Of a DNA stretch of 19,847 nt, positions 6,674 through 14,294 are shown piece by piece. The stretch covers positions 1 through 19,847 of the forward strand of contig CAZSZS010000013.1 of assembly GCA_964611275.1 (NCBI GenBank), given 5' to 3'. The position numbers were made by a program, and so were the translations under genes. Every line of letters begins with the position of its first letter. Position 1 is the stretch's first letter. A model generated the notes under the pieces. That model did not search any database and was not told the DNA's origin. It worked only from the letters and a program-made list of their open reading frames with translations. This DNA comes from WJMT01 sp964611275 (GTDB lineage Bacteria; Acidobacteriota; Aminicenantia; Aminicenantales; Aminicenantaceae).

Positions 6674-9600
6674 AAGTATTTATCGAGCGGCCCATTGCCA
6701 CCGCCATGCTTTTTCTCGCCCTTCTGATACTGGGGATCAATTCCTACATCAATATCCCGATCGAACTGGCTCCCAAGGAAGAATACCCGCAGCTCAACAT
6801 AAACACCACATGGCAGGGCGTCCCTCCTGAGATCATACAGACTCAAATCACCTCCCCACTGGAGGAAAAAGCCTCTACGGTCAAGGGTGTGAGAAAAATC
6901 ACCTCTTCTTCAAATATCGGGCAGTCCCGGGTCACACTCGAATTTGACCCAAAGGTCAATATGGAATTCGCTCATCTTTCCTTAACGGAAAAAATTTCCG
7001 AACTGGAAGAGGAGCTGCCTGAAAGAGTCAAGCCCAGAATAGAACCCTATGTTCCTGAAGAATTCCAGACAGACCCGTTTCTTAGGTACACCATTTCCGG
7101 AGATTATTCTCTCAACCAGCTCCGCAAGATGGTAAAGGAAAAAATTGAGTTGAAAATCGGCTCTGTCAAAGGGATATCCGACGTTTCGGTCACAGGAGGA
7201 GCTGACCCGGAGTTAGGAGTCATTCTCCTCAAGGACAAACTGGATGCTCTCAACATCCCTCCTTATCTTGTCTATATGAGGATACAGGAAAGGATCAAGA
7301 CCTATCCGGCCGGAAAAATACATAAAGGAGACCAGGAATATCTGTTCAAGGTATCTGACTCCATTGCGGATATCCATGACCTGGGAGATACCATCCTCAT
7401 GCGTTCGGGCGAAAACGTCATCCGTTTGAGAGATGTTGCAGAGATCATCCCCACTTTCGGTGAAATCTATCACATCAACCGCATCAACGGGCAGCCGACC
7501 ATCACCTTGACCATTCATAAGGAAAAAGGAAGCAGCACCCTAAAGCTGGTCAATCAAGTCAAAAAAAAATTGGATGGCCTGAAAAAAGAACTCCCCCCTG
7601 ACTTGGTCTACAGGACCGTTAACGACGAAAGCGAGGAGATCCATGACAACCTGAGAGAGCTGTATATCGTGGTAGGGATCATCATAACCGTTATCTTTCT
7701 TCTGGTCTTTTTAGTGCTTAGAAACTTCAAACCCTCTCTTCTCGTGATATCATCGGTTGTGTTTTCTGTCCTCATCACCTTTAACCTGATCTATCTGTTC
7801 GATATCTCACTCAATATGCTGACCCTGGGAGGATTAGCTCTTGGTATCGGTCTTTTTGTGGACAATTCCATCGTGGTTTTCGAAAACATATTGAGAAAAA
7901 GGGAAAAGGGCCTTTCAACAAAACAGGCAGCCATAGCCGGCGCCAAAGAGGTCTTTCTCCCGGTTCTTGCGGCAACGCTTACGACCATGAGCGTATTTTT
8001 CGCTTTTGCCTATTTTCAGGGACGCCTTAAGATCTATTATCTCCCTCTGGCCATTGTCATGACCTCTGCTCTGGCCACATCGCTCCTGGTCTCCTTTTCC
8101 TTGATACCGGCTCTCAGCCCGAGATTACTGAAAAGAGGCAAAAAGAAAAAACCGCGGGAACATAAAAAAACTTTTGAAAAAATATTCCGCTTTTTGATCA
8201 AACACCCTCTGGAGGTCATCATCGTTCTGGTTCTGATATTTTTCGGCACATATAAGTGGTTCAAGTCCGAGGTCACCATCGGGGAATGGATCAGCTGGTA
8301 TTCAAAACAACAGCTCAGAATCTACATCGGGATGCCGCCCGGAACCGATATCGAGCAGACCGATGAGGTGGTGAGACATTTCGAACAAAAAATACTGGAA
8401 AAAACTTATGAGAAAGAAGCGAACACCATAGTACAGTCAGAGAACGCTTATATCTTCATCACTTTCCCCACGGAAATCGAAAACTCTTACCGCCCCTATG
8501 TACTGAAAGAGGAATTGATCCAGCACGCCACAAACTATGCGGGGATCTCTATTTCGATCTACGGATTTGACCCTCAAGGCTATTCCTCGAGCATAGGGAG
8601 TTTCACCTATTATGACTCAAGCATCAAATTTTTCGGTTACAACATGAAAAAACTAAACAACATCACATTGAACCTGGAGAGAACCCTCAAGGAAAATCCC
8701 AGAATAAAAGAAATAATAAGGACCTCATCGAGATACGGATGGTGGCGCCTTGAGTCATTCGAATACATCCTCAAGATATCAAAGGAAAAAATAAAAAAAT
8801 ACAACATCGATCCCCGTTATCTCTATGCCTATATTGCCTCATTGGTCCAGGGTCAGGTCAGGGCTTCTCTCAAAGCAAAAATAAGCGGGCAGGAAATGGA
8901 TATCTCCATCAAATTCCCCGAGTCTCACTCGGTCCAGCTCAAGGAACTTCAGGATATGATGTTCCGGACCCAGGAGGGCGAATACCTCAGGCTGGGCGAG
9001 ATCTCCGAGATCGAAGAGAGGCCTATTGCCGGCGGCATAGACAGGGAAGACCAGCAGTTCCAGCAGACCCTGATGTGGGAATTCAGGGGTCCTTATAAAG
9101 CTGCGGAAAACTATAGAAAAGGAGTTTTTGAAAACCTCTCTCTTCCCCCCGGATTCTCCGCTACCCTGGAAGGGACCCGGTGGATGACAGAGGAAGAAAA
9201 GGGACAGATCACGTTTGCCATAATCTTTTCCATCATCATCATCTTCATGATCCTGTCTTCTCTGTATGAGTCCCTTATCCAGCCCTTCTTTATCCTTCTT
9301 GCGGTCCCTCTGGCTCTCATAGGTGTGTTTATTGCCTTTATCCTTGCTGATTTTTCCTTTGACTCGGCCGCCTATGTGGGCGTTATCCTTCTTGGCGGGA
9401 TCGTGGTGAACAATTCCATTCTTCTGGTCGACCATATCAATCTTAAAAGGAAAAAAGGACTGCCCCTTCTTGAGGCGGTACTGGAGGGTACCAGAGAAAG
9501 AATAAGGCCCATTTTTCTCACTACAAGCACCACTGTCCTCGGCATGCTGCCCATGATCCTGGTTCAGGTCGAAGTGGGCAGAGAGAAGATCTGGTCGACA

Positions 9601-9747
9601 CTGGCTCTGTCAACCGTAGGGGGATTGATCAGCTCGACCCTCTTTATTCTTATCGCCATCCCTGTTTTCTACTATCACGGGGATAACATAAAAAACTGGC
9701 TGAGAGATAAATCCCTAGAAATAAAGGAATCCTGGAGGCGGTTTTAA
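6670..9747 (+). CDS. RND efflux permease, subunit 2
   Basis: This second RND permease has 1025 residues. Its start codon overlaps the stop of permease 1 (ATGA, 6670-6673), so translation of the two is coupled and they are probably made in fixed proportion, as in MdtBC-like two-permease pumps. TM1 carries the N-terminal family motif (FIERPIATAMLFLALLILG). The first porter domain includes WQGVPPEIIQTQI. TM4 has GLFVDNSIVVFENIL with Asp398-Asn399, and TM10 has VVNNSILLVDHIN with Asn914-Asn915, the pattern common in this RND branch. The TM6-TM7 loop is short and basic (RGKKKKPREHKK), without the long insert of permease 1. It is inferred to act with permease 1 and the adaptor encoded 25 bases downstream. 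Confidence 0.93.
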   Translation: MKVFIERPIATAMLFLALLILGINSYINIPIELAPKEEYPQLNINTTWQGVPPEIIQTQITSPLEEKASTVKGVRKITSSSNIGQSRVTLEFDPKVNMEFAHLSLTEKISELEEELPERVKPRIEPYVPEEFQTDPFLRYTISGDYSLNQLRKMVKEKIELKIGSVKGISDVSVTGGADPELGVILLKDKLDALNIPPYLVYMRIQERIKTYPAGKIHKGDQEYLFKVSDSIADIHDLGDTILMRSGENVIRLRDVAEIIPTFGEIYHINRINGQPTITLTIHKEKGSSTLKLVNQVKKKLDGLKKELPPDLVYRTVNDESEEIHDNLRELYIVVGIIITVIFLLVFLVLRNFKPSLLVISSVVFSVLITFNLIYLFDISLNMLTLGGLALGIGLFVDNSIVVFENILRKREKGLSTKQAAIAGAKEVFLPVLAATLTTMSVFFAFAYFQGRLKIYYLPLAIVMTSALATSLLVSFSLIPALSPRLLKRGKKKKPREHKKTFEKIFRFLIKHPLEVIIVLVLIFFGTYKWFKSEVTIGEWISWYSKQQLRIYIGMPPGTDIEQTDEVVRHFEQKILEKTYEKEANTIVQSENAYIFITFPTEIENSYRPYVLKEELIQHATNYAGISISIYGFDPQGYSSSIGSFTYYDSSIKFFGYNMKKLNNITLNLERTLKENPRIKEIIRTSSRYGWWRLESFEYILKISKEKIKKYNIDPRYLYAYIASLVQGQVRASLKAKISGQEMDISIKFPESHSVQLKELQDMMFRTQEGEYLRLGEISEIEERPIAGGIDREDQQFQQTLMWEFRGPYKAAENYRKGVFENLSLPPGFSATLEGTRWMTEEEKGQITFAIIFSIIIIFMILSSLYESLIQPFFILLAVPLALIGVFIAFILADFSFDSAAYVGVILLGGIVVNNSILLVDHINLKRKKGLPLLEAVLEGTRERIRPIFLTTSTTVLGMLPMILVQVEVGREKIWSTLALSTVGGLISSTLFILIAIPVFYYHGDNIKNWLRDKSLEIKESWRRF

Positions 9748-9772
9748 ATACGCGCAAAACAAGGAGTATGAA

Positions 9773-11020
9773 ATGAATAAAATATTAATTCCAAAAAAAA
9801 TCTTGATCCTGTTTCTGGTCCTCATTATCTGTTTTCTCGGAGTCTATTTTATCTTTCTCAAAAAAAGTCCTGATTCCTCTCCTGCAGAAGAATCAACGGA
9901 GACCATAAAAGAAGGGAGTGAGGAAGTCAGCGACGCTCCGGTTTCAATAAGAACAATGACCGCCCACAGAGGCGACCTGAAAATGAAGCTCAAATCACCG
10001 GGAGAGGCTTTTACCAGAGAAAAAATCATTGTAAAAGCAGAAGTCTCAGGAAGGATAAGAAATTTCAATATCGAAGAGGGCCAGCATGTCAAAAAAGGAG
10101 ACCTTCTCCTGGAACTTGACAACAGACAGTACCAACTGGACCTGGAAAACGCCAGAGCCTCCTACCTGCAAAAGCTATCGGAACTTCTCATGGAACAAAA
10201 GTTTTCGCAAAATCAAGAGTCCGAATCCGAGCAAAACAGACCTGAATTAGAAAAAGCAAAAAAGGAATTTGACGAAGCGAACTCTCTCTTTGCCAAAGGT
10301 CTCATTTCAGCGGATGAATTCGAAAACGCCAGCAAAAAATATGAAATGGTTCTCATCGAATCAGGAGAGCTCCAAGGTGAAATCAGAGAAGCGGCCAAAG
10401 GGGTCACTCAGGCTGATGTTCAAGTAAAAAAAGCACAGATGGATCTGGAAAAGACAAATATCTCTGCTCCTTTTTCAGGTATTATCTGCGACATCCAGGT
10501 CGCCCCGCAGGAACATGTCTCGAACGCCCAGGAGCTGTTCACTCTTGTCAATATAGACCAGATCCAGGTGCACGCCAAAGTCCTGGAGAGCGAAGTGGGA
10601 AAAATGAAAACCGGCCGGGAAGTCACCCTGAGCTTCAGCGCTCACCCGGAAAAGGACTTCAAGGGAATTGTCAAATCCATAAGCCCCATCATCGACCCGG
10701 AAGACAGGACATGTAAAGTGGTCGTCATCATGAGCAATCCGGATGAAGTCATCAAACCGGGAATGCATGCTGAGGTTGAGATCATCACTGATATTTATCC
10801 GGACAGGCTTCTCATTCCCCAAGAAGCCATACTGCTCAGAGGAGGCCGAAAATTGGCCTTTGTGGTAGAGGGAGAACTGGCTAAATGGAGGTATCTTGAG
10901 CTGGGTCTTGAAAACGAAGACTATGCCGAAGTCCTTGACGGAGTACAAGAAGGAGAAGAAGTCGCGGTAGAAGGTCATTTCACACTGGCCCATGATGCCA
11001 GAGTGAGGGTTGTAAAATAG
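9773..11020 (+). CDS. RND periplasmic adaptor (membrane-fusion protein, HlyD/AcrA family)
   Basis: This 415-residue adaptor should link the RND permeases to an outer-membrane channel. An N-terminal membrane helix at about 9-28 anchors it, and no lipobox is seen. After an acidic spacer come the first half of the lipoyl domain (IIVKAEVSGRIRNFNIEEGQ, about 85-105), a long alpha-helical hairpin at about 120-225, and the second lipoyl half (TNISAPFSGIICDIQV, about 228-245). A beta-barrel with PGMHAEVEI and a C-terminal membrane-proximal domain follow. AAGGAG 7-8 bases before the ATG sets the start. It is the last gene of the operon, behind the permeases, whereas many RND operons place the adaptor first. 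No TolC-type gene follows. Confidence 0.93.
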   Translation: MNKILIPKKILILFLVLIICFLGVYFIFLKKSPDSSPAEESTETIKEGSEEVSDAPVSIRTMTAHRGDLKMKLKSPGEAFTREKIIVKAEVSGRIRNFNIEEGQHVKKGDLLLELDNRQYQLDLENARASYLQKLSELLMEQKFSQNQESESEQNRPELEKAKKEFDEANSLFAKGLISADEFENASKKYEMVLIESGELQGEIREAAKGVTQADVQVKKAQMDLEKTNISAPFSGIICDIQVAPQEHVSNAQELFTLVNIDQIQVHAKVLESEVGKMKTGREVTLSFSAHPEKDFKGIVKSISPIIDPEDRTCKVVVIMSNPDEVIKPGMHAEVEIITDIYPDRLLIPQEAILLRGGRKLAFVVEGELAKWRYLELGLENEDYAEVLDGVQEGEEVAVEGHFTLAHDARVRVVK

Positions 11021-11045
11021 GCAGTAAATAAAATACAGGCAAAAT

Positions 11046-11061
11046 TCACCTCAAAAGGTGA
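11046..11061 (+). terminator. Possible terminator hairpin after the RND operon
   Basis: A perfect 6-bp stem TCACCT/AGGTGA with a four-base CAAA loop lies 26 bases after the adaptor stop. It is followed by only a short mixed T-containing stretch (TTGCCATTTG) rather than a T run. It may be a weak terminator or an mRNA 3'-end stabiliser. Confidence 0.3.
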
Positions 11062-11068
11062 TTGCCAT

Positions 11069-11096
11069 TTGAATAAAAATATCATTACAATATAAT
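11069..11096 (+). promoter_or_regulatory. Promoter for the 93-residue coiled-coil gene
   Basis: A perfect -10 TATAAT at 11091-11096 is preceded, 16 bp upstream, by TTGAAT at 11069-11074, which matches the -35 consensus at 4 of 6 positions. Transcription would begin near 11103, about 40 bases before the ATG at 11146. GTTATTCAC at 11117-11125, in the predicted leader, is the exact reverse complement of GTGAATAAC at 3279-3287 ahead of the RND operon. Confidence 0.55.
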
Positions 11097-11145
11097 AAAA
11101 GAGACTGTTTATCCGAGTTATTCACTAGCAGAGAAGGAGAGAGCC

Positions 11146-11427
11146 ATGGGGCTTACTAAAAAACAAGAAGAACTTTACAGGCAGACTATGGAAGAGGCGA
11201 AATCCCAACTGGATTCAATAGACGAGGAAATGGAGAAGGAAATCCAAAAAGCAAGGGAACGCCTGGCAAAACTACAGGAATCCAAAGAATCTTTCAGACA
11301 ATTGTATGAAGGAGCGGCAAGGCTGTTAGGCGTGGAAGTCGAAGTCGAAGAAGAATCCGAACAAGACAAACAACCCCCCGAAGTCAAAGTCGAACAGAAT
11401 GAAGAAAAAAAAGAATCAGACTCTTAG
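11146..11427 (+). CDS. Small acidic coiled-coil protein of unknown function
   Basis: I do not recognise this 93-residue protein. AAGGAG 8 bases before the ATG and a good promoter upstream support it as real. Residues 3-60 are almost entirely helix-forming and charged, with heptad-like spacing of Leu, Met and Ile, which suggests one long coiled coil (QEELYRQTMEEAKSQ to RLAKLQESKES). A short conserved-looking segment LYEGAARLLGVEVEVEEE follows, then a disordered Glu/Lys-rich tail. There is no signal peptide or membrane helix, so it should be cytoplasmic. Its own promoter separates it from the RND operon. The DMT permease begins 71 bases later and could share the transcript. It may be a scaffolding or nucleoid-type helper, but nothing in the sequence decides. 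Confidence 0.75.
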   Translation: MGLTKKQEELYRQTMEEAKSQLDSIDEEMEKEIQKARERLAKLQESKESFRQLYEGAARLLGVEVEVEEESEQDKQPPEVKVEQNEEKKESDS

Positions 11428-11498
11428 TGCCACTCCTCATTGCCTGATAGGGATTACTTCAGACATCGGCCGTACTGTCTTTTAAGGCCGTCATTCTT

Positions 11499-12401
11499 AT
11501 GGGTCAGCTTCAGAACCTTGTATTCCTCGGCAAGCTGTTCGCGCTTGCTTCAGCCCTGCTGTGGGCTTTCGCTGTTATTCTGTTCAGAATAAGCGGCCGC
11601 TCCGTTCACCCTCTGGGATTGAATCTTGTTAAATCCCTTGTTTCGTTTTTGTTCCTTCTTCCCACGATCTGGCTGCTACAGGAACCTCTTGTGCCTTCCC
11701 TTCCTCTGGAAAGCTATGGACTGCTTTTTTTAAGCGGCATCATTGGTATCGGTATCTCGGACACACTGCTTTTCGAAAGCCTTAACAGACTTGGAGCCAG
11801 CCTCTCTGCGATCGTCAACTGCAGCTACAGCCCTTTCGTCATCATACTGGCGTCTCTTTTTCTTTTAGAAAAAATGACTTTATGGCAGTTAGCGGGAGTT
11901 GCATTTATTATTTCGGCAGTTGTTCTGATCTCCCATAAAAACAGCCTGAATCATATCCCGCGAAAAGACCTTGCCTATGGAATCATATTGGGACTCCTGG
12001 CCATGTTTGCCATGGCCGTGAGTATTGTTTTGATGAAGCCGATCCTTACTGATTCTTCAATCTTATGGGCGACTCTGGTAAGGACGGTCGGCGGCTTGGG
12101 GTTCCTTTTTCCGGTCATCCAATTTCATTCCAAACGCCGCCAGATTTATAGGAGCATTTTTTCCTCAAAAAAATGGAAACCCATGCTTTCCGGCTCTTTT
12201 CTCGGAGGGTATGCGTCTCTTATTGCCTGGATGGCAGGGATGAAGTACGCCATGGCCTCAGAAGCATCTGTATTGAATCAGATGAATTCGGTTTTTGTTT
12301 TTGTTCTTGGCGTGATTATCCTTAAAGAGCCCGCCACCCGGAAAAAAATCCTTGCGCTGGGGATTGCCTTTGGCGGTGTCTTACTGGTTCTACTTGGTTG
12401 A
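11499..12401 (+). CDS. EamA/DMT-family inner-membrane transporter
   Basis: This 300-residue protein is almost wholly hydrophobic and has the ten-helix, two-EamA-repeat plan of the drug/metabolite transporter superfamily. The first repeat covers about residues 10-145 and the second about 155-300. Family features include an early ALLWAFAVILFRISGR helix, LNRLGASLSAIVNCSYSPFV near the end of repeat 1, and the matching MNSVFVFVLGVIILKEP in repeat 2. Such proteins export or import amino acids, nucleotides or similar metabolites, and the substrate cannot be inferred. TAAGG lies somewhat far (about 13 bases) before the ATG, so the start is not firm. The last 12 bases overlap the convergent gene on the other strand. 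Confidence 0.9.
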   Translation: MGQLQNLVFLGKLFALASALLWAFAVILFRISGRSVHPLGLNLVKSLVSFLFLLPTIWLLQEPLVPSLPLESYGLLFLSGIIGIGISDTLLFESLNRLGASLSAIVNCSYSPFVIILASLFLLEKMTLWQLAGVAFIISAVVLISHKNSLNHIPRKDLAYGIILGLLAMFAMAVSIVLMKPILTDSSILWATLVRTVGGLGFLFPVIQFHSKRRQIYRSIFSSKKWKPMLSGSFLGGYASLIAWMAGMKYAMASEASVLNQMNSVFVFVLGVIILKEPATRKKILALGIAFGGVLLVLLG

Positions 12402-13256
12402 TTCCTCCTTAACCAGATTGACATCCACCCAGAAACTGTATTCCGGAGGAGTACTCCCTCTCATGGTCCGGGCAAAGCTGCTCACTTGATCAGACCGGCC
12501 CATTCCGCTGCTCACGCCTCTTTCATCAGTCAGGTCACCGGTGGCTCCCTGGTCTCTAGCCCTGGAAGCCATGGCAGCGGCCAACTTCGCTCTCTGCTCT
12601 TTCATCTCTTCTGTTACTCCGCCCCACTCAAATCCGACTTTAACGGTTTCACCCGGAACAGTCCCTATTCCGGGAGCCATATCATAAAGCCTTTCCAGCG
12701 GGATGGCAAACTCATAAACGATCCTGTCTTCAAAGGTCTGTGTCTCAAATGCCGCAGGCCTTATTTCGACCTTTTCCTTTAATTCAGATGCTGCATCCTT
12801 GTTCGTGACCTTGATATCCGGAATATCATAGGTCTGTTTGACGAGAATATCGTTCTTTTGTTCCTCTGTTAATGGTCCCTGCTGTTTCTCCAGCAGTCCA
12901 ATATACTGTTCTGCGGTCATCTTCATGTTCCAGAATCTTATGCCGTACCTTTTTTTCTTTTTCCCATCTGTGTTCAGCCAGACTATGATACCTGACTCTT
13001 GTACGGAAGTTAGATACTTCGGATCCTTGAATACAAAAAGAGCCAGCATATAATTCTTGTTGTTCTTAAACGCATAATCCACACCGAATTTCTCATATGT
13101 CTGCAGCATTTCCGGCGCCCAATCCTCATCAGATCCGTCCATCATGATTTTCTCCTTGATCCATCTGCTCTGAAACACATCGTCCTTGGCAAAGCCACTT
13201 ACCGAAATCGAAAGAATCACAAGAAAAAGACACGCTGTTTTTATGCCTTTTTTCAT
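12390..13256 (-). CDS. Exported CBM9/DOMON-like protein of unknown function
   Basis: The frame can be read from a GTG at 13274. The better start is the ATG at 13256, with AAGGAGG 5-6 bases upstream and a signal peptide right at the N terminus (MKKGIKTACLFLVILSISVS, likely cleavage after SGFA at residue 23). That gives 288 residues. After cleavage comes IKEKIMMDGSDEDW, matching the opening strand-turn of CBM9-like/DOMON beta-sandwich domains. YMLALFVFKDPKY, GIIVWLNTDGKKKKRYGIRF and later VYEFAIPLERLY also fit that fold. The C-terminal third has a Met/Arg/Gly-rich low-complexity stretch (AAAMASRARDQGATG), then EYSFWVDVNLV. Proteins of this kind sit in the periplasm or outer envelope. The ligand is unknown, and carbohydrate, haem or structural roles are all possible. 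Confidence 0.8.
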   Translation of the reverse strand: MKKGIKTACLFLVILSISVSGFAKDDVFQSRWIKEKIMMDGSDEDWAPEMLQTYEKFGVDYAFKNNKNYMLALFVFKDPKYLTSVQESGIIVWLNTDGKKKKRYGIRFWNMKMTAEQYIGLLEKQQGPLTEEQKNDILVKQTYDIPDIKVTNKDAASELKEKVEIRPAAFETQTFEDRIVYEFAIPLERLYDMAPGIGTVPGETVKVGFEWGGVTEEMKEQRAKLAAAMASRARDQGATGDLTDERGVSSGMGRSDQVSSFARTMRGSTPPEYSFWVDVNLVKEESTK

Positions 13257-13261
13257 AAAAA

Positions 13262-13268
13262 CCTCCTT
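13262..13268 (-). promoter_or_regulatory. Ribosome binding site that fixes the start at 13256
   Basis: On the minus strand AAGGAGG ends 5 bases before the ATG at 13256. It lies inside the coding part that a GTG start at 13274 would use, so the downstream ATG is chosen. Confidence 0.8.
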
Positions 13269-13282
13269 ATTCACTCCATCAA

Positions 13283-13312
13283 ATTATAATTTACGTATAT
13301 ATTTTAAATCAA
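13283..13312 (-). promoter_or_regulatory. Promoter for the CBM9/DOMON-like gene
   Basis: On the minus strand there is a TATAAT -10 box (plus-strand 13283-13288) with TTGATT (13307-13312) 18 bp upstream as a 4-of-6 -35. The predicted start leaves a leader of about 20 bases with the AAGGAGG site. The surrounding 100 bp are very AT-rich. Confidence 0.5.
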
Positions 13313-13337
13313 AGTACAATATTTTTCAAAACCATTA

Positions 13338-13365
13338 TTGTTCCTTTTAAAAATATTTGTATAAT
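13338..13365 (+). promoter_or_regulatory. Promoter for the membrane protein-S9 peptidase pair
   Basis: A perfect TATAAT at 13360-13365 is preceded at 16 bp by TTGTTC (13338-13343), a 3-of-6 -35 box. It points away from the divergent promoter about 50 bp to the left, so the 140-bp gap is a divergent promoter region for the genes starting at 13256 (-) and 13397 (+). Confidence 0.45.
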
Positions 13366-13396
13366 CATAACATGTATCTACCACAAATCAAGACGG

Positions 13397-14275
13397 ATGG
13401 GTCATTTTAAAAAAATGAAAAAGATTCTTTTATGGATTCTGGCTTTTATCATCACGGCCTGCGTACTGGTGTTTCAAAGGCTCACAGGCCCCACCTACCC
13501 TCTTGAGGGGAAAATCCCTGTCGGGAATTCGGTCGTATCCTACAGGCTTGAACGGAGCCATGTGAACACCGAGGACTATGAAATAAAAATCAATATCCCG
13601 GATGAAAATGTTCAGGGCTTTTTGCTGTACAGGATATTCAGGTCCCAAAATGAATGGACCGAAAAGGAACTCCTCCGGCAGGGAGATTTTCTCAAAGGTC
13701 AGCTCCCAAGGCAGCCGGCTGCGGGCAAGCTGGAGTACAAAATCATGCTCAAAGACCAGCACATAGAAACATCTCTCTCAGGCAATACCCCTGTTGTCAT
13801 CCGTTTTAAAGGAAAAGTCCCGACGCTTATCACTCTCATTCATGTTGTGACTATATTCGCGGCCTTTCTTTTTTCGATCCGCGCCGGGCTCGAGGCGCTT
13901 ATTCCGGAATCAGACCCAAAAAAGCTGGGCCTATGGTCTGTGGCATTTCTTTTTGCGGGAGGAATGATATTCGGACCTATTATGCAAAAATTTTCTTTTG
14001 GCTCTTTCTGGACGGGTTTTCCTGTCGGTAAAGACCTTACAGACACAAAAACACTTATAGCTCTTGTCTTCTGGATCTTAGCGCTCTGGGTATCCAGGAA
14101 AAAAAGCAAAAAAACATCCCGCAGGTGTATACTGGCTGCCTCCTGCGTTATGCTGGTCGTTTTTCTCATCCCTCACAGCCTTCTGGGCTCTGAATTCGAT
14201 TACTCTCAATTAGAGAGTGACGGGCAAAAAATTCAAAATGAACAAAACCATTTTTTTATGAATAGTAAAGTCTAA
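13397..14275 (+). CDS. Unrecognised membrane protein with a periplasmic beta-rich domain
   Basis: I cannot assign a function. The 292-residue protein has an N-terminal helix (about 8-27), a soluble region at about 30-138 with alternating beta-strand character (YEIKINIP, GFLLYRIFRS, KLEYKIMLKDQ, PVVIRFKG), suggesting an Ig/FnIII-like sandwich, then four more helices near 140-163, 174-194, 216-233 and 242-262. The loop between helices 3 and 4 has a distinctive run rich in Phe, Gly and Trp (FGPIMQKFSFGSFWTGFPVG, then DLTDTKT). A second Met at residue 7 is an alternative start. Neither start has a strong Shine-Dalgarno, and GACGG directly before the first is too close. The peptidase gene follows after 19 bases, so the two are likely co-expressed. 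Confidence 0.75.
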   Translation: MGHFKKMKKILLWILAFIITACVLVFQRLTGPTYPLEGKIPVGNSVVSYRLERSHVNTEDYEIKINIPDENVQGFLLYRIFRSQNEWTEKELLRQGDFLKGQLPRQPAAGKLEYKIMLKDQHIETSLSGNTPVVIRFKGKVPTLITLIHVVTIFAAFLFSIRAGLEALIPESDPKKLGLWSVAFLFAGGMIFGPIMQKFSFGSFWTGFPVGKDLTDTKTLIALVFWILALWVSRKKSKKTSRRCILAASCVMLVVFLIPHSLLGSEFDYSQLESDGQKIQNEQNHFFMNSKV

Positions 14276-14294
14276 ATAATAAGGAGGTTTTAAT

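Noticed and set aside
8839..9435. 198-codon minus-strand open frame
   Set aside because: It lies opposite the well-supported RND permease 2, has no promoter or SD, and its composition is that of a shadow frame.
12486..12782. 98-codon plus-strand frame
   Set aside because: It is antisense to the CBM9/DOMON-like gene, which has a signal peptide, RBS and promoter.
13266..13273. Third GTGAATAA (minus strand) as a member of the RND operator motif
   Set aside because: It overlaps the ribosome binding site of the gene at 13256 (GTGAATAAGGAGG). The match is more simply explained by the translation signal and AT-rich context.
13257..13274. GTG start that would extend the minus-strand gene by six codons
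   Set aside because: The extra codons are the Shine-Dalgarno sequence itself (AAGGAGG), and the signal peptide begins at the ATG at 13256.
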